A stretch of 64,000 nucleotides of DNA from Semisulcospira habei (Eukaryota > Mollusca > Gastropoda > Semisulcospiridae): the NCBI GenBank assembly GCA_036245525.1, contig BTPG01000003.1, positions 141,749,005-141,813,004 on the forward strand. The letters are read 5' to 3'. Below the pieces are notes generated by a model, which worked only from the letters and a program-made list of their open reading frames with translations, was not told where the DNA came from and searched no databases. The position numbers were made by a program, and so were the translations under genes. This document shows positions 1 to 10,899 of the stretch, one piece after another (position 1 is the stretch's first letter; each line of letters opens with the position of its first letter).

Positions 1-710
1 TTCAGAAAGAACGTTCTTGACAGAGACGTTGATCTGACGGGAAGACAGATAAGAGTGAAACCAGGTGAGAGCTTTACCAGAAATACCAAAGTAGTTTTCA
101 GTGCTGTGCCCGGCACGGTAAGCAGACTGAAGCGGATGGACGAGATTGTTTGACTGTAGGTATTTAGTGAGCTGTGTCAGAACGACTCTATCAAGAACTT
201 TGGACAGAAAGGGCAGGTTTGAAACGGGGCGATAGTTCTTTGGCTGGTTGGGGTCAAGATTCGACTTTTTCAGGAGAGATTTGACAACGGCTGATTTGAA
301 TTCTCAGCCTGACGGAAAGACGCCTGACTCAAGAGACTGATTTATGATTTTGGTGATGGTGGGCAGAAGAATTCCAATGTTTTCAAAAACCAGTGACGTT
401 GGCATGGGGTCAAGCTCACACGTTTTAGGTGGGCATTTCTTAAGAATGTCAAAAACAGCCTGTTCAGAGACGGAAGTGAACTCGACAAAGGGGTGATCAA
501 TATGGGGAGGGTGGGTGTCAATATGGTCGCACCGCACAGCATCAAGGCTGTCTCGAATGGACGTCACCCTGTCAGTGAAAAAGCTACAAAAAGCGTTGGC
601 TAAGTGAGCAGCTGGGATGTTGGTGGGAAGGGGAGAGTCACGAGATCTACCAAGCAAGCTATCAGCAAGGGCAAACAATTTTTTACAAGTGTCACTTTCA
701 AGCATCTATC
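1..710 (-). mobile_element. L2/CR1-like LINE fragment with internal RT deletion
   Basis: Read on the minus strand, bases 705-304 encode the region just before the reverse transcriptase, including KTCELDPMPTSL. Bases 300-1 continue into the RT with FKSAVVK, NYRPVSNLPFLSK and YRAGHSTE. Homologous copies at 21.1 kb and 55.5 kb then carry about 45 residues including the catalytic DLSAAFDT block. Here HSTE is joined directly to YFGISGKALTWF, so the first catalytic aspartate region is deleted. A TGA also interrupts the frame near 303. The element is a dead fragment whose 3' end lies beyond the left edge. Family placement rests on motif similarity to the other copies in this window. Confidence 0.8.
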
Positions 711-1029
711 TCTGCTTCCTCAGTTTTCTACATACCCTGCGGGGTGTTTGACAGCAGATACACTTAGTAGTAGGTTAACGGAAGAGCATTCCCTTCTAGC
801 ATCAGGAACAGTTCTTCCAGTCAGTATGACTAGGCTCGCGCTAATGATTATGAATTGCCACCGATGGCATATCTTGCACTCAGTTTCACCCGACCGCTCC
901 GTAACTAAAATTGTGTTCTGCACAGAGTCAGAAGCGGTTCCCAGCTTAATTGGTTGTCCACGATAACGCCTAATAAGCGATGCCTAGTTACTTGTTCTAC
1001 AGGCTGGCTATCTAAGGAGAGTGTTAAAG
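711..1029. other. Intergenic, nothing recognised
   Basis: Between two LINE fragments. No coding signature, hairpin or microsatellite stands out. Confidence 0.5.
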
Positions 1030-2040
1030 GTGGTAGGGCATGCTAGTGTTTCTGACGTGTAGTATCTAACATGCTCTTTGTCTTTGGAATACTAATAATC
1101 ATGTGATTATCACTGCACCAGCCTGCTACTTCATCAAGACCATGTTGGAGTACCTTATTAATGGTTGCGATATCTTTATCAGATGTGTGTATGGTCGTGT
1201 CATCTGCGAACAGATCGCAGTTTGCGTCTAAATGAGATATGCTCAGTGGCAAATCATTAATAAATAGATTACATGATAAGGGCCCTAGAATAGACCTCTG
1301 TGGAACACCGCAAGTTACAAACCCGTCAGAGGAATATTTGCCATTAAGCAGTACTTTCTGCGTTCTGTCCCTGAGATAGGAAGATATAAAGGAGACAGTA
1401 TTTGAGTCAATGTGATAGAATGGTAGTTTTTTTTAGTAGGATAGAGTGGTTGACAAGATCAAAAGCCTTTTTTCAGGTCAAGAAAGATTTACGTGATACT
1501 TTACTGTCATTTGTGGCAGAGAGCCATTTATCAGTTAACTGACTGAGGGCAGTTTGGCACGAATGTAGAGGTCAAAATCCTGATTGTGCTGCAGTTATCA
1601 GATGGTTTTGCTCCAGAAAGTTTAGAAGATGAGTATGGATATGTTTCTCGAACGGTTTTGAAATACAGAATAATATGGAAATGGGTCTGTACTCGTTTAG
1701 GTTGCATAAATCTTTGCTTTTAGGAAGAGGGATTACCTTCGCTTTTTTTTTAGCTTGTCGGGAAAAACGTAATGTCTGATCGATAAATTATGATAAAGTT
1801 CAGAGATTCGACGACGTAGCGCAGAGATAGTTTTAAAATCTGACTACTCATACCATCTGGACCGCAAGACGATTTGCTCTTTAAACTATAAATAGATTTG
1901 CCTACATCTAGGACAGTCATAAGCGGTACTAAAAATGGCCCGCAGGCTCTCTGTGGACTATGGTGACGTATTTGATGACAGCATGTGTAGTTTACAGGGT
2001 TAGGTGTATTTGACTTCGCCAGAGTTTGAGCAACAGTTAT
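1030..2040 (-). mobile_element. Jockey/CR1-like LINE fragment (degenerate RT)
   Basis: The minus strand encodes broken pieces of a reverse transcriptase: MTVLDVGKSIYSLKSKSSCGPDG (1,910-1,840 region), a SILGPLSCNLFINDLPLSIS block and CDLFADDTTIHTS (1,250-1,190), the last holding the catalytic FADD box. The pieces lie in different frames with stops between them. The DNA matches the LINE at 27.9-28.2 and 32.3-33.0 kb closely, for example in the FADD-flanking region, so it is the same family. The 5' side ends at a (GA)n tract. It is non-functional. Confidence 0.8.

Positions 2041-2042
<2 letters not shown>

Positions 2043-2113
<71 letters not shown>
2043..2113 (+). repeat. (GA)n microsatellite
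   Basis: About 35 uninterrupted GA units. Arg-Glu open frames across it are artefacts of the repeat. Confidence 0.95.
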
Positions 2114-2116
<3 letters not shown>

Positions 2117-2239
2117 ACGTCATATTTAGAGTATTGCGTCAATGTCTGCGTGGTGACGGAGTTGCTTTTATTACATCACCGCCACTGTCTGACTTCCTCC
2201 AGATGTCAAGAATTTGTACTGTTTTAATTTTTTTCCAGA

Positions 2240-2467
2240 AAATAATTAATTTTTACTGAAGAATTTGAAAGTGTACAAAGCTGGCTAACAAACACATCCA
2301 ATGTCTTTTTTTTCCAAACTAGCTATACCCAAACCTTCAAGTGCATATAATCAAAATCGCGGACTCTAATCTGGGTCAACCGACTTTCTATAAACAGTCT
2401 TTTTTGTCGTTACAAAATGCTCGAAGGCTCTCCCCTAGAACAAAGTATTTCGTCAAGTTTCAAGCTT

Positions 2468-2517
<50 letters not shown>

Positions 2518-2660
2518 GCACGCACGCACGCACGCACACACACGCACAACGGCGCTTCGCACCAAATGTACGCTCAGCAGCGAGGTTAACGTAACTAGAT
2601 ATGACGTAATTTTATCTTGTTACTTCAGTTGTCAGAGGTTTAGACCCGCCCGCCTTTGAC
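2240..2660. repeat. Interspersed module carrying (CA)n and CGCA tracts
   Basis: A dispersed repeat containing CAACCGACTTTCTATAA, then a (CA)n/(CGCA)n tract (2,470-2,546), then a flank with ACGGCG..CGCACCAAATGTACG and a TATGACGTAAT box. Relatives lie at 16,920-17,280 (with (GA)n instead), at 17,290-17,790 (same order, (CA)n) and, inverted, at 12,720-13,020 ((TG)n). The microsatellite therefore appears to travel inside the module rather than arise independently at each site. No terminal repeats were defined. Confidence 0.55.
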
Positions 2661-2824
2661 ATCATGTAGATGCTATTAAATTCGCCCCACCGCGACCCAT
2701 CCTAAAAAGTCCCTTCTATAAATAGAAGAAACTTAAAAACTCTAGAAGGCATGCTAACTCGTGTGCCGCAAAAACCATTCCCCATCCCCTTTTGCCACTT
2801 CTCAGATCATAAATGTTACTCCGG

Positions 2825-2893
2825 CCAACAAGAGACATCGATCCTCATGACTGCCCGCAACTGTGGGCACTCATGAGGATCTATGCCTCTTGC
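2825..2893. repeat. Hairpin element, GATCCTCATGA family
   Basis: Inverted arms CAAGAGRCATCGATCCTCATG / CATGAGGATCTATGCCTCTTG surround a short loop. The same core occurs at 10,504, 61,425 and 62,830. A CAGTGAAAAG..CCTTAA stretch follows, like the TTAA end of the complete copy at 61.4 kb. The element ends about 60 bases before the LDLa exon acceptor at 2,957. Confidence 0.7.
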
Positions 2894-2957
2894 ATTTCCG
2901 TATTCATTTGCTCTGACCCTGCAGTGAAAAGACAAACCTTAAACTTACTATTTTCAG

Positions 2958-3118
2958 GTGCTTTCCACTGCAGTCCTGGCGAGGTTCACTGTGACGCGGG
3001 CCGCGGGCTGTGTATTGAGAGCTTCTGGCTGTGCGACGGCGCTGATGACTGTCACACTGGGTGGGACGAGGTCCCGGCAAACTGTCAAGCGTACGGAAAA
3101 ACTACGACGGCTCCCTAG
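2958..3118 (+). CDS. Terminal LDLa exon of a small secreted protein (upstream paralogue)
   Basis: A pyrimidine-rich TTACTATTTTCAG acceptor precedes a phase-1 exon encoding one LDL-receptor class A module. It begins AFHCSPGEVHC, continues through GLCIESFWLC and DGADDCHTGWDE, and ends ..VPANC plus a short tail and TAG. Six cysteines are present in LDLa spacing. One calcium-ligand position of the usual DCxDxSDE box is threonine (CHTGWDE). It closely resembles the terminal exon at 25,409-25,551, so two tandem paralogous genes are inferred. Earlier exons of this copy are not visible and may lie left of the window. A candidate AATAAA occurs near 3,431. LDLa modules usually bind calcium and mediate protein contacts outside the cell; the specific function is unknown. 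Confidence 0.8.
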
Positions 3119-3172
3119 GCAATGCAGACCTGACGCACGTCAAAATGCCCTATACCCTAAGGCAATGCAGAC

Positions 3173-3254
3173 CTGACGCACAACGTCAAAATGCCCTGTG
3201 AAGGCAAAAGACTTTGTCTTTTGCTTTCACAGGGCAGTTTGACGTTGCGCGTCA
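3173..3254. repeat. Hairpin with ~38-bp arms
   Basis: TGACGCACAACGTCAAAATG.. pairs with ..CAGTTTGACGTTGCGCGTCA around a tiny loop in AAAAGACTTTGTCTTTT. The outer left arm with its flank is also duplicated directly at 3,117-3,160. It sits just after the LDLa stop codon, so it may lie in that gene's 3' UTR. Confidence 0.8.
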
Positions 3255-4190
3255 ACAAAAGCGAGTTTCATTGGAAGAAAATGAAAATCTTGCTTTTCAG
3301 AAAAAATCGGACGTACTGTCTTTTGTCTTGACAGGACAGAAAATTTCTTTTACCATGGTGTAAGCTTTATGCTCTATTGCTTTATGTATTAGGACTTCAG
3401 TAGACCTACGGGTCATTTCCCAATGAGAGATCAATAAAGTACTACATGTATTATATTGCAATATTCTGTTGTATTGGTTTGCGTTGCGTTTCGTTGCGTT
3501 GCGTTGTGTTGCGGTGCGGTGCGGTGTAGTACTGTATTGTGTTGTGTTTCAATGCGTTGCGTTGCGCTGCGTTGCGTTGTGTTGTGTAGCTCGTATACTA
3601 CTGTTGAGAGACTCACGCGCACAGGTGATAGTATTGAATAATCACGCGTTTCGAAGAATGCATGTTCGGTAAACCGTAAGGTATATACGATATCAGAGAG
3701 TGTAGTTGTACATTTGTTCTATATAATTATGTAGTACTACATTCTTGCAAAATTTGAAGAAGTTCGGATAATAAATGTGGAAATTAGAGTGTTCCGAACA
3801 TGGAGAAAATTATGACTTACCGAATTTGGACAATCAGATTTTTCATGGCAATCAGGAAAAATTGAAATAATGTAGACACGACTCTAGTTATGTTTGGGTT
3901 TTGAATATAGATCCATAAAACACAACAAACCAAACAACATAAGTTGTGCGGGATGCCAGGGAGGCAAAAATATTGTATTTGGTCCATGTACGTTTGGAAC
4001 CAATGACCAACTTTACTGCAGCATAAAGCTTTTATCAAAAGGACAGCATTTATTTCTGCTGCAAATTCGTACAGTGTGTATGTGTTGTACATCTATGGAG
4101 CCAAATGTACTAATTATGTAGTGTAATGTTCAAATTGAGATGCTATATGGGCTCAAACGCATGATAGTCAGTTTATTTGTCAAGGACCCC
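3255..4190. other. Non-coding, includes GTTGC-type minisatellite
   Basis: Bases 3,478-3,592 are a degenerate 5-base repeat (GTTGC/GTTGT/GGTGC). The rest is AT-rich, with no exon or element recognised. Confidence 0.6.
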
Positions 4191-4299
4191 TCAGTTTCTT
4201 TGTCCAAGTGATGTTTGTAACACCACTGAACCGATTTGCTCAAACTTGCACTGATAACAGTCCGCAGTGAAAGGGTGTGTCGTTAACAAGAAACAAGTC

Positions 4300-5060
4300 A
4301 CTAACTTCAAGGTCAAGGTTATGGCGGCCATGTTTTTGTCTCCATACACAGGATCCCCAAAACTACTGGATGAAATTTGCTTATACAAATTATTGAAAGA
4401 GAGTGTTTACTCAAGAATTAGATCGCTAACCTGAAGGTCAAGGCCATGGTGGCCATGTTTACTTTACTGTCCCTTATTCTTTGCGGGCAATACCTCTGAC
4501 ACCATTGGAACGATTTTGATCAAACTTCGATTTATGATAGTGCGTAGTGACAGGGTGTGCTAGGTCAGGGCAATGGAGGTGACATTTGTGTTTTGTATGC
4601 AGATATGAGCTCTCATGAACTAATGGATCGGCAGTTGGTTTGACATTTAGTGGTTTGAGAGATAGTAATGGAAGAATGTGTTTATCATAAGAATTAACGC
4701 AGTACCTATTAGGTCAAAACTGTGGCAGCCATGCTTGTTTTTATTTATGTATTTTGTATGAACAGTATCTCTAAACCCATTTAGCTGGTATCCCTTTAAA
4801 ACTGAGCTGATCATAGTCCCTCAGTAAAGAGGTACATTGAAGAAAAAGCAAATGGTTATCAACAAGGTCAGGGTCATGGCGGCCATATTGGTTTTGTTTG
4901 TTTGGGGGGGGGGATTTTGTTTGTTTTTGTTTTTGACGTGAGATATCTGAAATTACCAGATTGATTTACTTCAGATTTATTGCGTTGAAATAAGAGCGCG
5001 TTTGCTTGGTGTACAAATTAGGTCACAAGTTAGAAGATCAAGGCCGTTTTATGTCATTTA
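4300..5060. repeat. Degenerate tandem repeat with AGGTCA and GCCATNTT motifs
   Basis: Six diverged units share an AGGTCAAGG..ATGGCGGCCATNTT core, with starts near 4,311, 4,436, 4,563, 4,713, 4,866 and 5,036. Spacing is 125-170 bases. Each core is followed by text like CTCTGAAACCATTGGACCGAT and CAGTGAAAAGGTGTG. Several cores contain TNAAGGTCA (an ERR/NR5A-type half-site) next to a YY1-like GCGGCCATNTT. Any regulatory meaning is inference. Confidence 0.7.
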
Positions 5061-5292
5061 TTCTTACCCCAGGCAATGTCTCTGAAACCATTGGACTGGT
5101 CTACCAGAAACTTTACCTGACAATAGTCTTCAGTGAAAAGCGGATCTGCCAACGTTATAGTGTGCGTCATCAGATCTATGTGTACACAGATCTAGTGCAT
5201 CATCCGGTACGTTTGTGCGTCACCGATTTTAAATGAATGGAATCGGAGAGTCAGTTCCAGAGCCCCAAAAAGCAACTGAGGGTCCGGAATTG

Positions 5293-5420
5293 TATTGTAT
5301 TGTATTGTATTGTATTGTATTGTATTGTATTAACGATAGATCCATGGTAAATCAGACAAATGTTGATACGATATCGAAAGGAACCCTGGTAAGACACGAA
5401 ATCTCCTTATACATAGCACG

Positions 5421-5503
<83 letters not shown>

Positions 5504-5506
5504 TGC

Positions 5507-5542
<36 letters not shown>

Positions 5543-5548
5543 ATGTGT
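5293..5548 (+). repeat. (ATTGT)n then (TG)n/(TGCG)n microsatellites
   Basis: Bases 5,293-5,332 are about eight ATTGT units. Bases 5,423-5,548 are TG repeats with an internal GTGC block. Cys-Val and His-Thr frames here are artefacts. Confidence 0.95.
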
Positions 5549-6420
5549 GTGCGTGCACAAAACCCCTGAAATGGATGACTTTCTTTACCATCCTTATGGA
5601 ACATGGGTGTGTGTAAAATTCTGGGTGACCAAGTCAGGCACCCATTTTTCTGAGGGTTGTTTTTGCATTATCTTTCATTCAAAAGTCAGGGGAAAAAATC
5701 AAAATAGGATGTCCCATTTCTGCAGGTTTACCTAATGTTATGTGTTTTAAACGCACTGGGCCAGTGTGTTACCACGGAAGCGAGCGTCTCAATGGATCCA
5801 CTTGATATCTGATTGGTCTGCTTCGCAGATGTGCAGTGACATGAACTGAGTTGTTTCCCCTTCTATTGTCTCTCGTCCCGCCAACCGTTGCTCCATCAGG
5901 TACGATTGATTTTATGCAATATTTCTTAGTTAAGAGCACGCCCAAGTGTACTTCTTCAGCGCAGTTATTTAACTGAGATGCTCCCAATCCGATACAATTG
6001 CACAGTAGCCTATATGGACCCGTTTGGCCGAAAAAACTGAGACGTCTGCTACGACCGGCCTCTGCTGCTCAGTCAGTCTTGTAGTAACAGATAATAGAAC
6101 CCCACGATTTTAACAAAAGCTTTCTTCTTCAATGAAAGGAATTCGTTCAATAACACCATTACAAGGTCAATCTGCCACGCGATTGGGTTGCTTTTTTTCT
6201 GACATGTGTGATTGTGATCGAAAAGTAATTTGACACATGCATGCACTATAAACAAGATGGCGCCAAATTTCAATGTGTATTTCAATCCTCGTACGTAAAA
6301 CTACCTCGCGATTCGAAGAACAGACTTCCACGAACAGGTTTTTCGGATTGTGCAACTGAAGTGTCGCTTTTTACTGTATTACCAGTTATTGTTCGTAGGG
6401 GGCAGGGGGTACTGCAGTAA
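5549..6420. other. Non-coding, nothing recognised
   Basis: No motif-bearing frame, hairpin or terminal repeat was seen. It lies immediately upstream of the recombinase-like gene and could include its promoter. Confidence 0.5.
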
Positions 6421-6563
6421 TTATGTATATATATCTGATCCAAAATGTCCATGGTTTACAATGGTTGCATTTGACATCAGTGTTTGCATTGCAGCACTGC
6501 ATTGGCTACACTCAGCACTTCCTGCACACACCCAGCGCCCAGATCGCACACACCCAGCGCCAG

Positions 6564-6731
6564 ATGGCAGCAGGATGTCCAAACCCATCGGGATCTATGG
6601 AAGTGGACAAGCACGCCCCTTCCTGGCACATGATCAAGGCCCATGGCAAAATTATTCAGCTGCAGCATGATGGCCCAGCGTCTAGTAGGAGGGTGCATAG
6701 ACGGCAGCGGAATGCCCCCAATTACAAACTG
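6564..6731 (+). CDS. Probable 5' exon of the tyrosine-recombinase-like gene
   Basis: An open frame starting at ATG 6,564 (MAAGCPNPSGSMEVDKHAPS..) runs through RRVHRRQRNAPNYKL to a consensus donor, CTG|GTAAGT, at 6,731/6,732. The matching acceptor, CTTTTCCAG, ends at 7,147. The joined reading (phase 0) continues as LANGAWDRPETES into the acidic N-terminal region of the next exon. The frame is open further upstream to about 6,423, so the exact start is uncertain. No domain is recognised in this exon itself; it is assigned by the splice fit. Confidence 0.6.
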
Positions 6732-7147
6732 GTAAGTGATTCTATGATCATCTTCATTTTATTGGCTCGCGTGCGAAGCAAAAGTGAGTTTATGTTCTGG
6801 GCCACTGGTCGTCCGTCCGTTAACAGTGGCATTTTCTTGGAGACTCTTCAAGCCACATTCTTCAAGCTTGTCCCAAGGATATTTTGTGGCAAGACCTTTG
6901 TAAACATACCAATTTGAGTGACCTCTCTCAAAGGGTCACGCGGGGTTGACAGATGTGTGAAAACTGCTTATATTTTCAGAAAATATGGATTTTGCTGCTG
7001 CAAAAGCCAGCCTTCGTCACCGAGGTCACACATATGTAAATCGGTCATACACGGGATTACTCTTTATATTCTTGTGCAAGGCCTCTTAAAACAAAATTGG
7101 GCTGCTTTTGTCCTAATGCAGCTTTCTTTTTTTCTTTCCTTTTCCAG

Positions 7148-9571
7148 TTGGCAAATGGAGCCTGGGATAGACCCGAGACCGAGAGTGCAAGCGCATCGCA
7201 ATACAAGGACGGTGATGACGAGGAGTTTGTTCCTGGCTCGAGCTCACAGGATTCAGACGGTGTGTCGCCATCAATCTCTGGGGTCTCTGACACAGGCAGT
7301 ATTGTGTTGAATATGTTAAATATGTTAGATTTCAAAGTGGCTGGTTCAGGGTGGGCAGGTGTCAGTGAAGCAAGTACCAGCAAGGTGCAGTGTGCGTTAG
7401 GGGGTGAATTAGGGGGTGGCAATGACAATGTGGATAGGCAGAAGGAACATGACGTTGAGGGTGGGGAAAGAGCGCTTACCAAAGAAACGGGTGTGCACGT
7501 GTCGCAGAGAGGGAAAGAACAGTACAAATGGGACAAGAAACATGCATGCAAATTTTGTGGCAAGCTTGTCTTGAAAATGAGCACGCACTTACAAGATGTC
7601 CATGCAGATGAGGCAGACGTTGCTACAATTTTGATGATATAAAAGGGACTAAGCAGAGACGTCAAGCATGAATCAGAATACAAGATGAGGGTGATTACAT
7701 GCATAACGTTGCCGTTCTTGAAAAGAAATCAGCATGTTTGATTCCTAAGTATCACACCAAAACTAGTAAGGTAGACGACCTTCTCGCCTGTAGCCATTGC
7801 AAAGGGCTCTATCAAAAAAAGCTGATCTCTGTACACTCAAAACGTTGCTGTCAGAAACAAGGAGGATTTCAGTTCACTAAGATAGGTGAGGCTGCTCAAT
7901 GTGGGAGGCTAATGCTTCCAATACCCTTAGACGTTGACTTTTCCTTCTATCATAAGGTTTTAGCTAGACAGAGAGATGATGAGATAAGTTCATCAGAACT
8001 GACCCCTTGCTTCTGGAGTATGGAAAGAGATTATTTGACCGCAGGGACATTGAAGAACACACGGCGGGGCAAATCAGCTCCAGGATGCGGGAGTTAGGGA
8101 GACTATTAAAGATTCTTAGAGTGAGGTCAGAAATGAAAATCGCAATTTTAAATGCTGTGATCAATTCAGCTAGCTTTGATCATGTTGTACAGGCTGTAAA
8201 AGAGCTAGCAGAATTTGATGAGGACACACATCAGTTTAAAAAAGGCAATCTCGCAATGCACATAGGCCATGCTTTGAAAACATGTTCACAGATCAAACAG
8301 TCGCAGGCATCCAAACAGCTTGGGCATGGTTCAGATGACAGGTGGCGACAGGAGCTTTCTGAGGCGCAGCGGTTTGACTCTGTCTTCACCGGGGACTGGT
8401 ACGATTGTGTGTCAGCTACAGCAGCCCAGTCAGTCGGGGAAATGACCATGAACAAACCCAAGCTGATCCCATCATGTGAAGATGTGAGGAAGGTCCAACA
8501 GCTTCTTGAGACAAGGATGATTTCGGAAGATTATCCGACAGTAGTTAAAGCAACTCTTTGCGCTGTATCACTTTTCAACCGAAAACGAGGGGGAGAAGTT
8601 CAGAGAATGAAGGTATCAGACTTCCAGAATGCTAAGATTGGATCGATCACCAATCAAGATATCTTGAAAGGTCTCACAGAGGTTGAGAAAAAAATGGTGA
8701 ATCATTTTCAGCGAGTGGAAATCAGAGGCAAGTTTAATAGGAGTGTTCCCATTTTGCTGATGAAGAAGATGATGACAACTGTGGACAGAATCCTTCAAAT
8801 GAGGCAATCAGTGCCAGCTCTCGCTGGTTCCCAGTACATCTTTGCCACACCTTCTGGTCAGAGGCCTTACATAGGCCATGATGTTCTGAAGGAACATGCA
8901 CTACAAGCACAGGTGTCAAACCCAGCCATGTTCACATTTACTCAGTTACGGAAGCAGGTTGCAACTTTGGCTCAGTCCATGGCCATCTCGAGTTAGACCA
9001 GGATCAGCTGGCAGACTTCCTTGGTCATGATATTCGGATACATCGCCATATCTACCGCCAACCTCAAGACGTCCTTCAAAATGCAAAAGTGGCAAAGATT
9101 CTTCTGTCAGTTAACAATGGGATGACAGATTTTGAGAGTTGCATTAGAGCTGAACTGGGCGATGATGAAGAGATTGACTTTGACAATGAAGACACATCAA
9201 AAACTCGCAGAGAGGTCTCGGGGGAAACAGCACCTGTGAATGAAGCAAATAGCAAGTCAACAACACAGGAATCAATGAGCATGACCGAGAAAAGACGTCT
9301 AGAACCTGATGACAATCTAGATAGTTTTGATGATGATAGTTCTGCGTCAGCTCCTGTTCGAAAGAAAGCTAGATTTACAAGGAAACCGTGGGGGAAAGCT
9401 GAAGAGAAAGCTGTTGAAACTCGTTTCAAGACACACCTCGTCGTGAACAAACTTCCTGGAAAGGCCGAGATACAGCAGGCAATCGTAGAAGAGACGGCAC
9501 TTAGACAGAGGTGCTGGACAAACATTAAGGATTACATCCGCAACAGACCGAAAAAGTTACAAAAGAAATAA
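7148..9571 (+). pseudogene. Crypton-like tyrosine recombinase with zinc fingers, frameshifted
   Basis: Four successive open pieces in changing frames read as one protein. The order is: an acidic Ser-rich region; a C2H2-like finger (HACKFCG..HLQDVH, ~7,544-7,605); a second CxxC..HxxxC finger (ACSHCKG..VHSKRC, ~7,789-7,850); a helical region; and a tyrosine-recombinase core. Core motifs are box I NRKRGGE (8,577-8,597, catalytic Arg), box II TQLRKQVATLA (Arg at 8,949) and LGHDIRIHRHIYR (9,022-9,060, His and the nucleophile-type Tyr). An acidic, basic tail ends with a SANT-like WTNIKDYIRNRP stretch and TAA at 9,569-9,571. Frame changes fall near 7,640, 7,995 and 8,990, plus an in-frame TGA at 7,669. 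Catalytic residues survive but the frame does not, so this is a recently broken element or domesticated gene. Cryptons mobilise DNA by recombination; that family assignment is inferred from motif order. Confidence 0.72.
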
Positions 9572-9609
9572 AATGAGATTCTCCGACACTCGCGTCATTT
9601 TCGTTTTCA

Positions 9610-10165
9610 TACAGATTTATTACAAGAGTGTTAATTATTATTGGGTTGGTTTCAGCATGTATAGCTTGTTTTTATCTGATGGACACCTGGATCATTTTGT
9701 ATACTGAATAATTGCAAAAGGAATCAGCCGGCTGGGGACGAAAGACAATAACAAGATAAGAAAACCATTGGCAACGTAAAAATTTATTACCAGAGTGTTA
9801 TTATGGGGTTGGTCTGCCTGGATCATTGTGTATACTGTATAACATTTAAACTTTGAAAATGGAACTGCAAATGGAACAACGGTTGGGGACGAGAGACAAT
9901 AATAAGGGGGAAGAAAACCATTGTCAACATAAAGATTTATTACAAGAGTGCTACTTTGGGGTTGGTCTGCCTGGATCATTTTGTATACTGTATATAACAT
10001 GTAAAACTTTGAAAATGGAACTGCAAGTGGAACAACGGTTGGGGACGAGAGACAATAATAAGGGGTAAGAAAACCATTGTCAACATAAAGATTTATTACA
10101 AGAGTGCTACTATGGGGTTGGTACGCCTGGATCATTTTGTATACTGTATAACATTTAAAACTCTG
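9610..10165. repeat. Tandem repeat, ~155-166 bp period, about 3.5 copies
   Basis: The landmark GATTTATTAC recurs at 9,614, 9,780, 9,934 and 10,090. Each unit carries GGGGTTGGTCTGCCTGG, ATCATTTTGTATACTGTATA and GGTTGGGGACGAGAGACAAT. The array starts within 50 bases of the recombinase-like stop codon and ends against an RTE fragment. Confidence 0.85.
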
Positions 10166-10167
10166 CA

Positions 10168-10480
10168 AATGAAACAGCGTACAAATCTGAGCAGTACTCT
10201 GTCCATCTCTTCAGTATGTCTTGGTCTTCCGTAAGACAATTCCCTTCACTATCTGAATGATCGAGGAGCGTCCTTGTTTTACACTGGTCAATTCTTTCAC
10301 CAGCTGGTATGCTTTTTTGCTATTATTTTTGTTCAGATTTTCTTCTACGTGTTTACACTGATCTTCAATCCACTTATTCTTTGCCTTTTTCATGCTTTTC
10401 TTGATAGCCTGGTTAATTTCCCTGTATTGTTTAGCTCCTTCTACCTCTGATTTCTTTTTCTTTAAACGTCTTAGGCGTCG
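10168..10480 (-). mobile_element. RTE LINE fragment (EN-RT linker)
   Basis: The minus strand encodes KAKNKWIEDQC and NNSKKAYQLVKELT, matching KEAKEDWIEDQC and GNSKKAYETLRTLT of the intact RTE at 49.0-52.3 kb. The flanking DNA GCAGTACTCTGTCCATCT also matches that element near 50,640. Only the linker is present, so it is a small internal remnant. Confidence 0.8.
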
Positions 10481-10503
10481 ATACTCATGACTATTTCATC
10501 ATC

Positions 10504-10571
10504 TACCAGCGGTGCAGACTCTCATGAGCCCCTGCAGATGCAGGGGCTCATGAGAGTCTGTGCCTCTGGCA
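10504..10571. repeat. Perfect hairpin, CTCATGAGCCCCTGCA family
   Basis: CAGACTCTCATGAGCCCCTG and its exact complement CAGGGGCTCATGAGAGTCTG flank a few bases. Same family as the hairpins at 2,825, 61,425 and 62,830. It lies 165 bases upstream of the signal-peptide exon; a degraded equivalent is found at the same place before the duplicated exon (16,020-16,130). Confidence 0.85.
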
Positions 10572-10734
10572 GAGCACCCCTACGCACACACCCCACCTCC
10601 CACATACCCTCCCACCTCTCATGATTGAATACTGGTTGAGTTTCGTCACGCTTTCAAGCCAGCTGTCGTGTTCATTACAAGTACAAAAGCGAATCATACA
10701 AGTCTTTTGTCTCTGCGTTAGTTCTTCGATCTAC

Positions 10735-10878
10735 ATGTCCCGAACACCGGTGCTTTTGCTTGTCATGTGCATTGGTCTCGCTGCGGCCAGTGTTGGCAAG
10801 AGGAAAGCCAAAACACACGTCAGGAGGCAAGCAGGATGGTTCAATTTCGATTCTTCAGCTGCATCATCTACAGCAAAA
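10735..10878 (+). CDS. Signal-peptide first exon, probable LDLa-family gene
   Basis: ATG at 10,735 opens a frame encoding a typical secretory signal (MSRTPVLLLVMCIGLAAAS). It is followed by a basic stretch GKRKAKTHVRRQ that looks like a dibasic propeptide site, then AGWFNFDS and a Ser/Ala-rich end. A possible donor AAA|GTAATA follows at 10,878/10,879; otherwise the frame stops at 10,896. The same exon, with about 200 bases of upstream DNA, is duplicated at 16,304. It is on the same strand as, and upstream of, the LDLa exons, so it is a candidate first exon for them. However, its phase-0 end does not match their phase-1 acceptors, so an unseen exon or a separate gene is possible. Confidence 0.6.
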
Positions 10879-10899
10879 GTAATACAGCGGCAGTGATGA

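Noticed and set aside
5330..5735. Long open frames rich in His-Thr or Cys-Val over TG/CA tracts (also at 2.4, 12.8, 17.4, 25.6 and 57.8 kb)
   Set aside because: They are translations of dinucleotide repeats open in several frames on both strands; no flanking domain or start context supports them.
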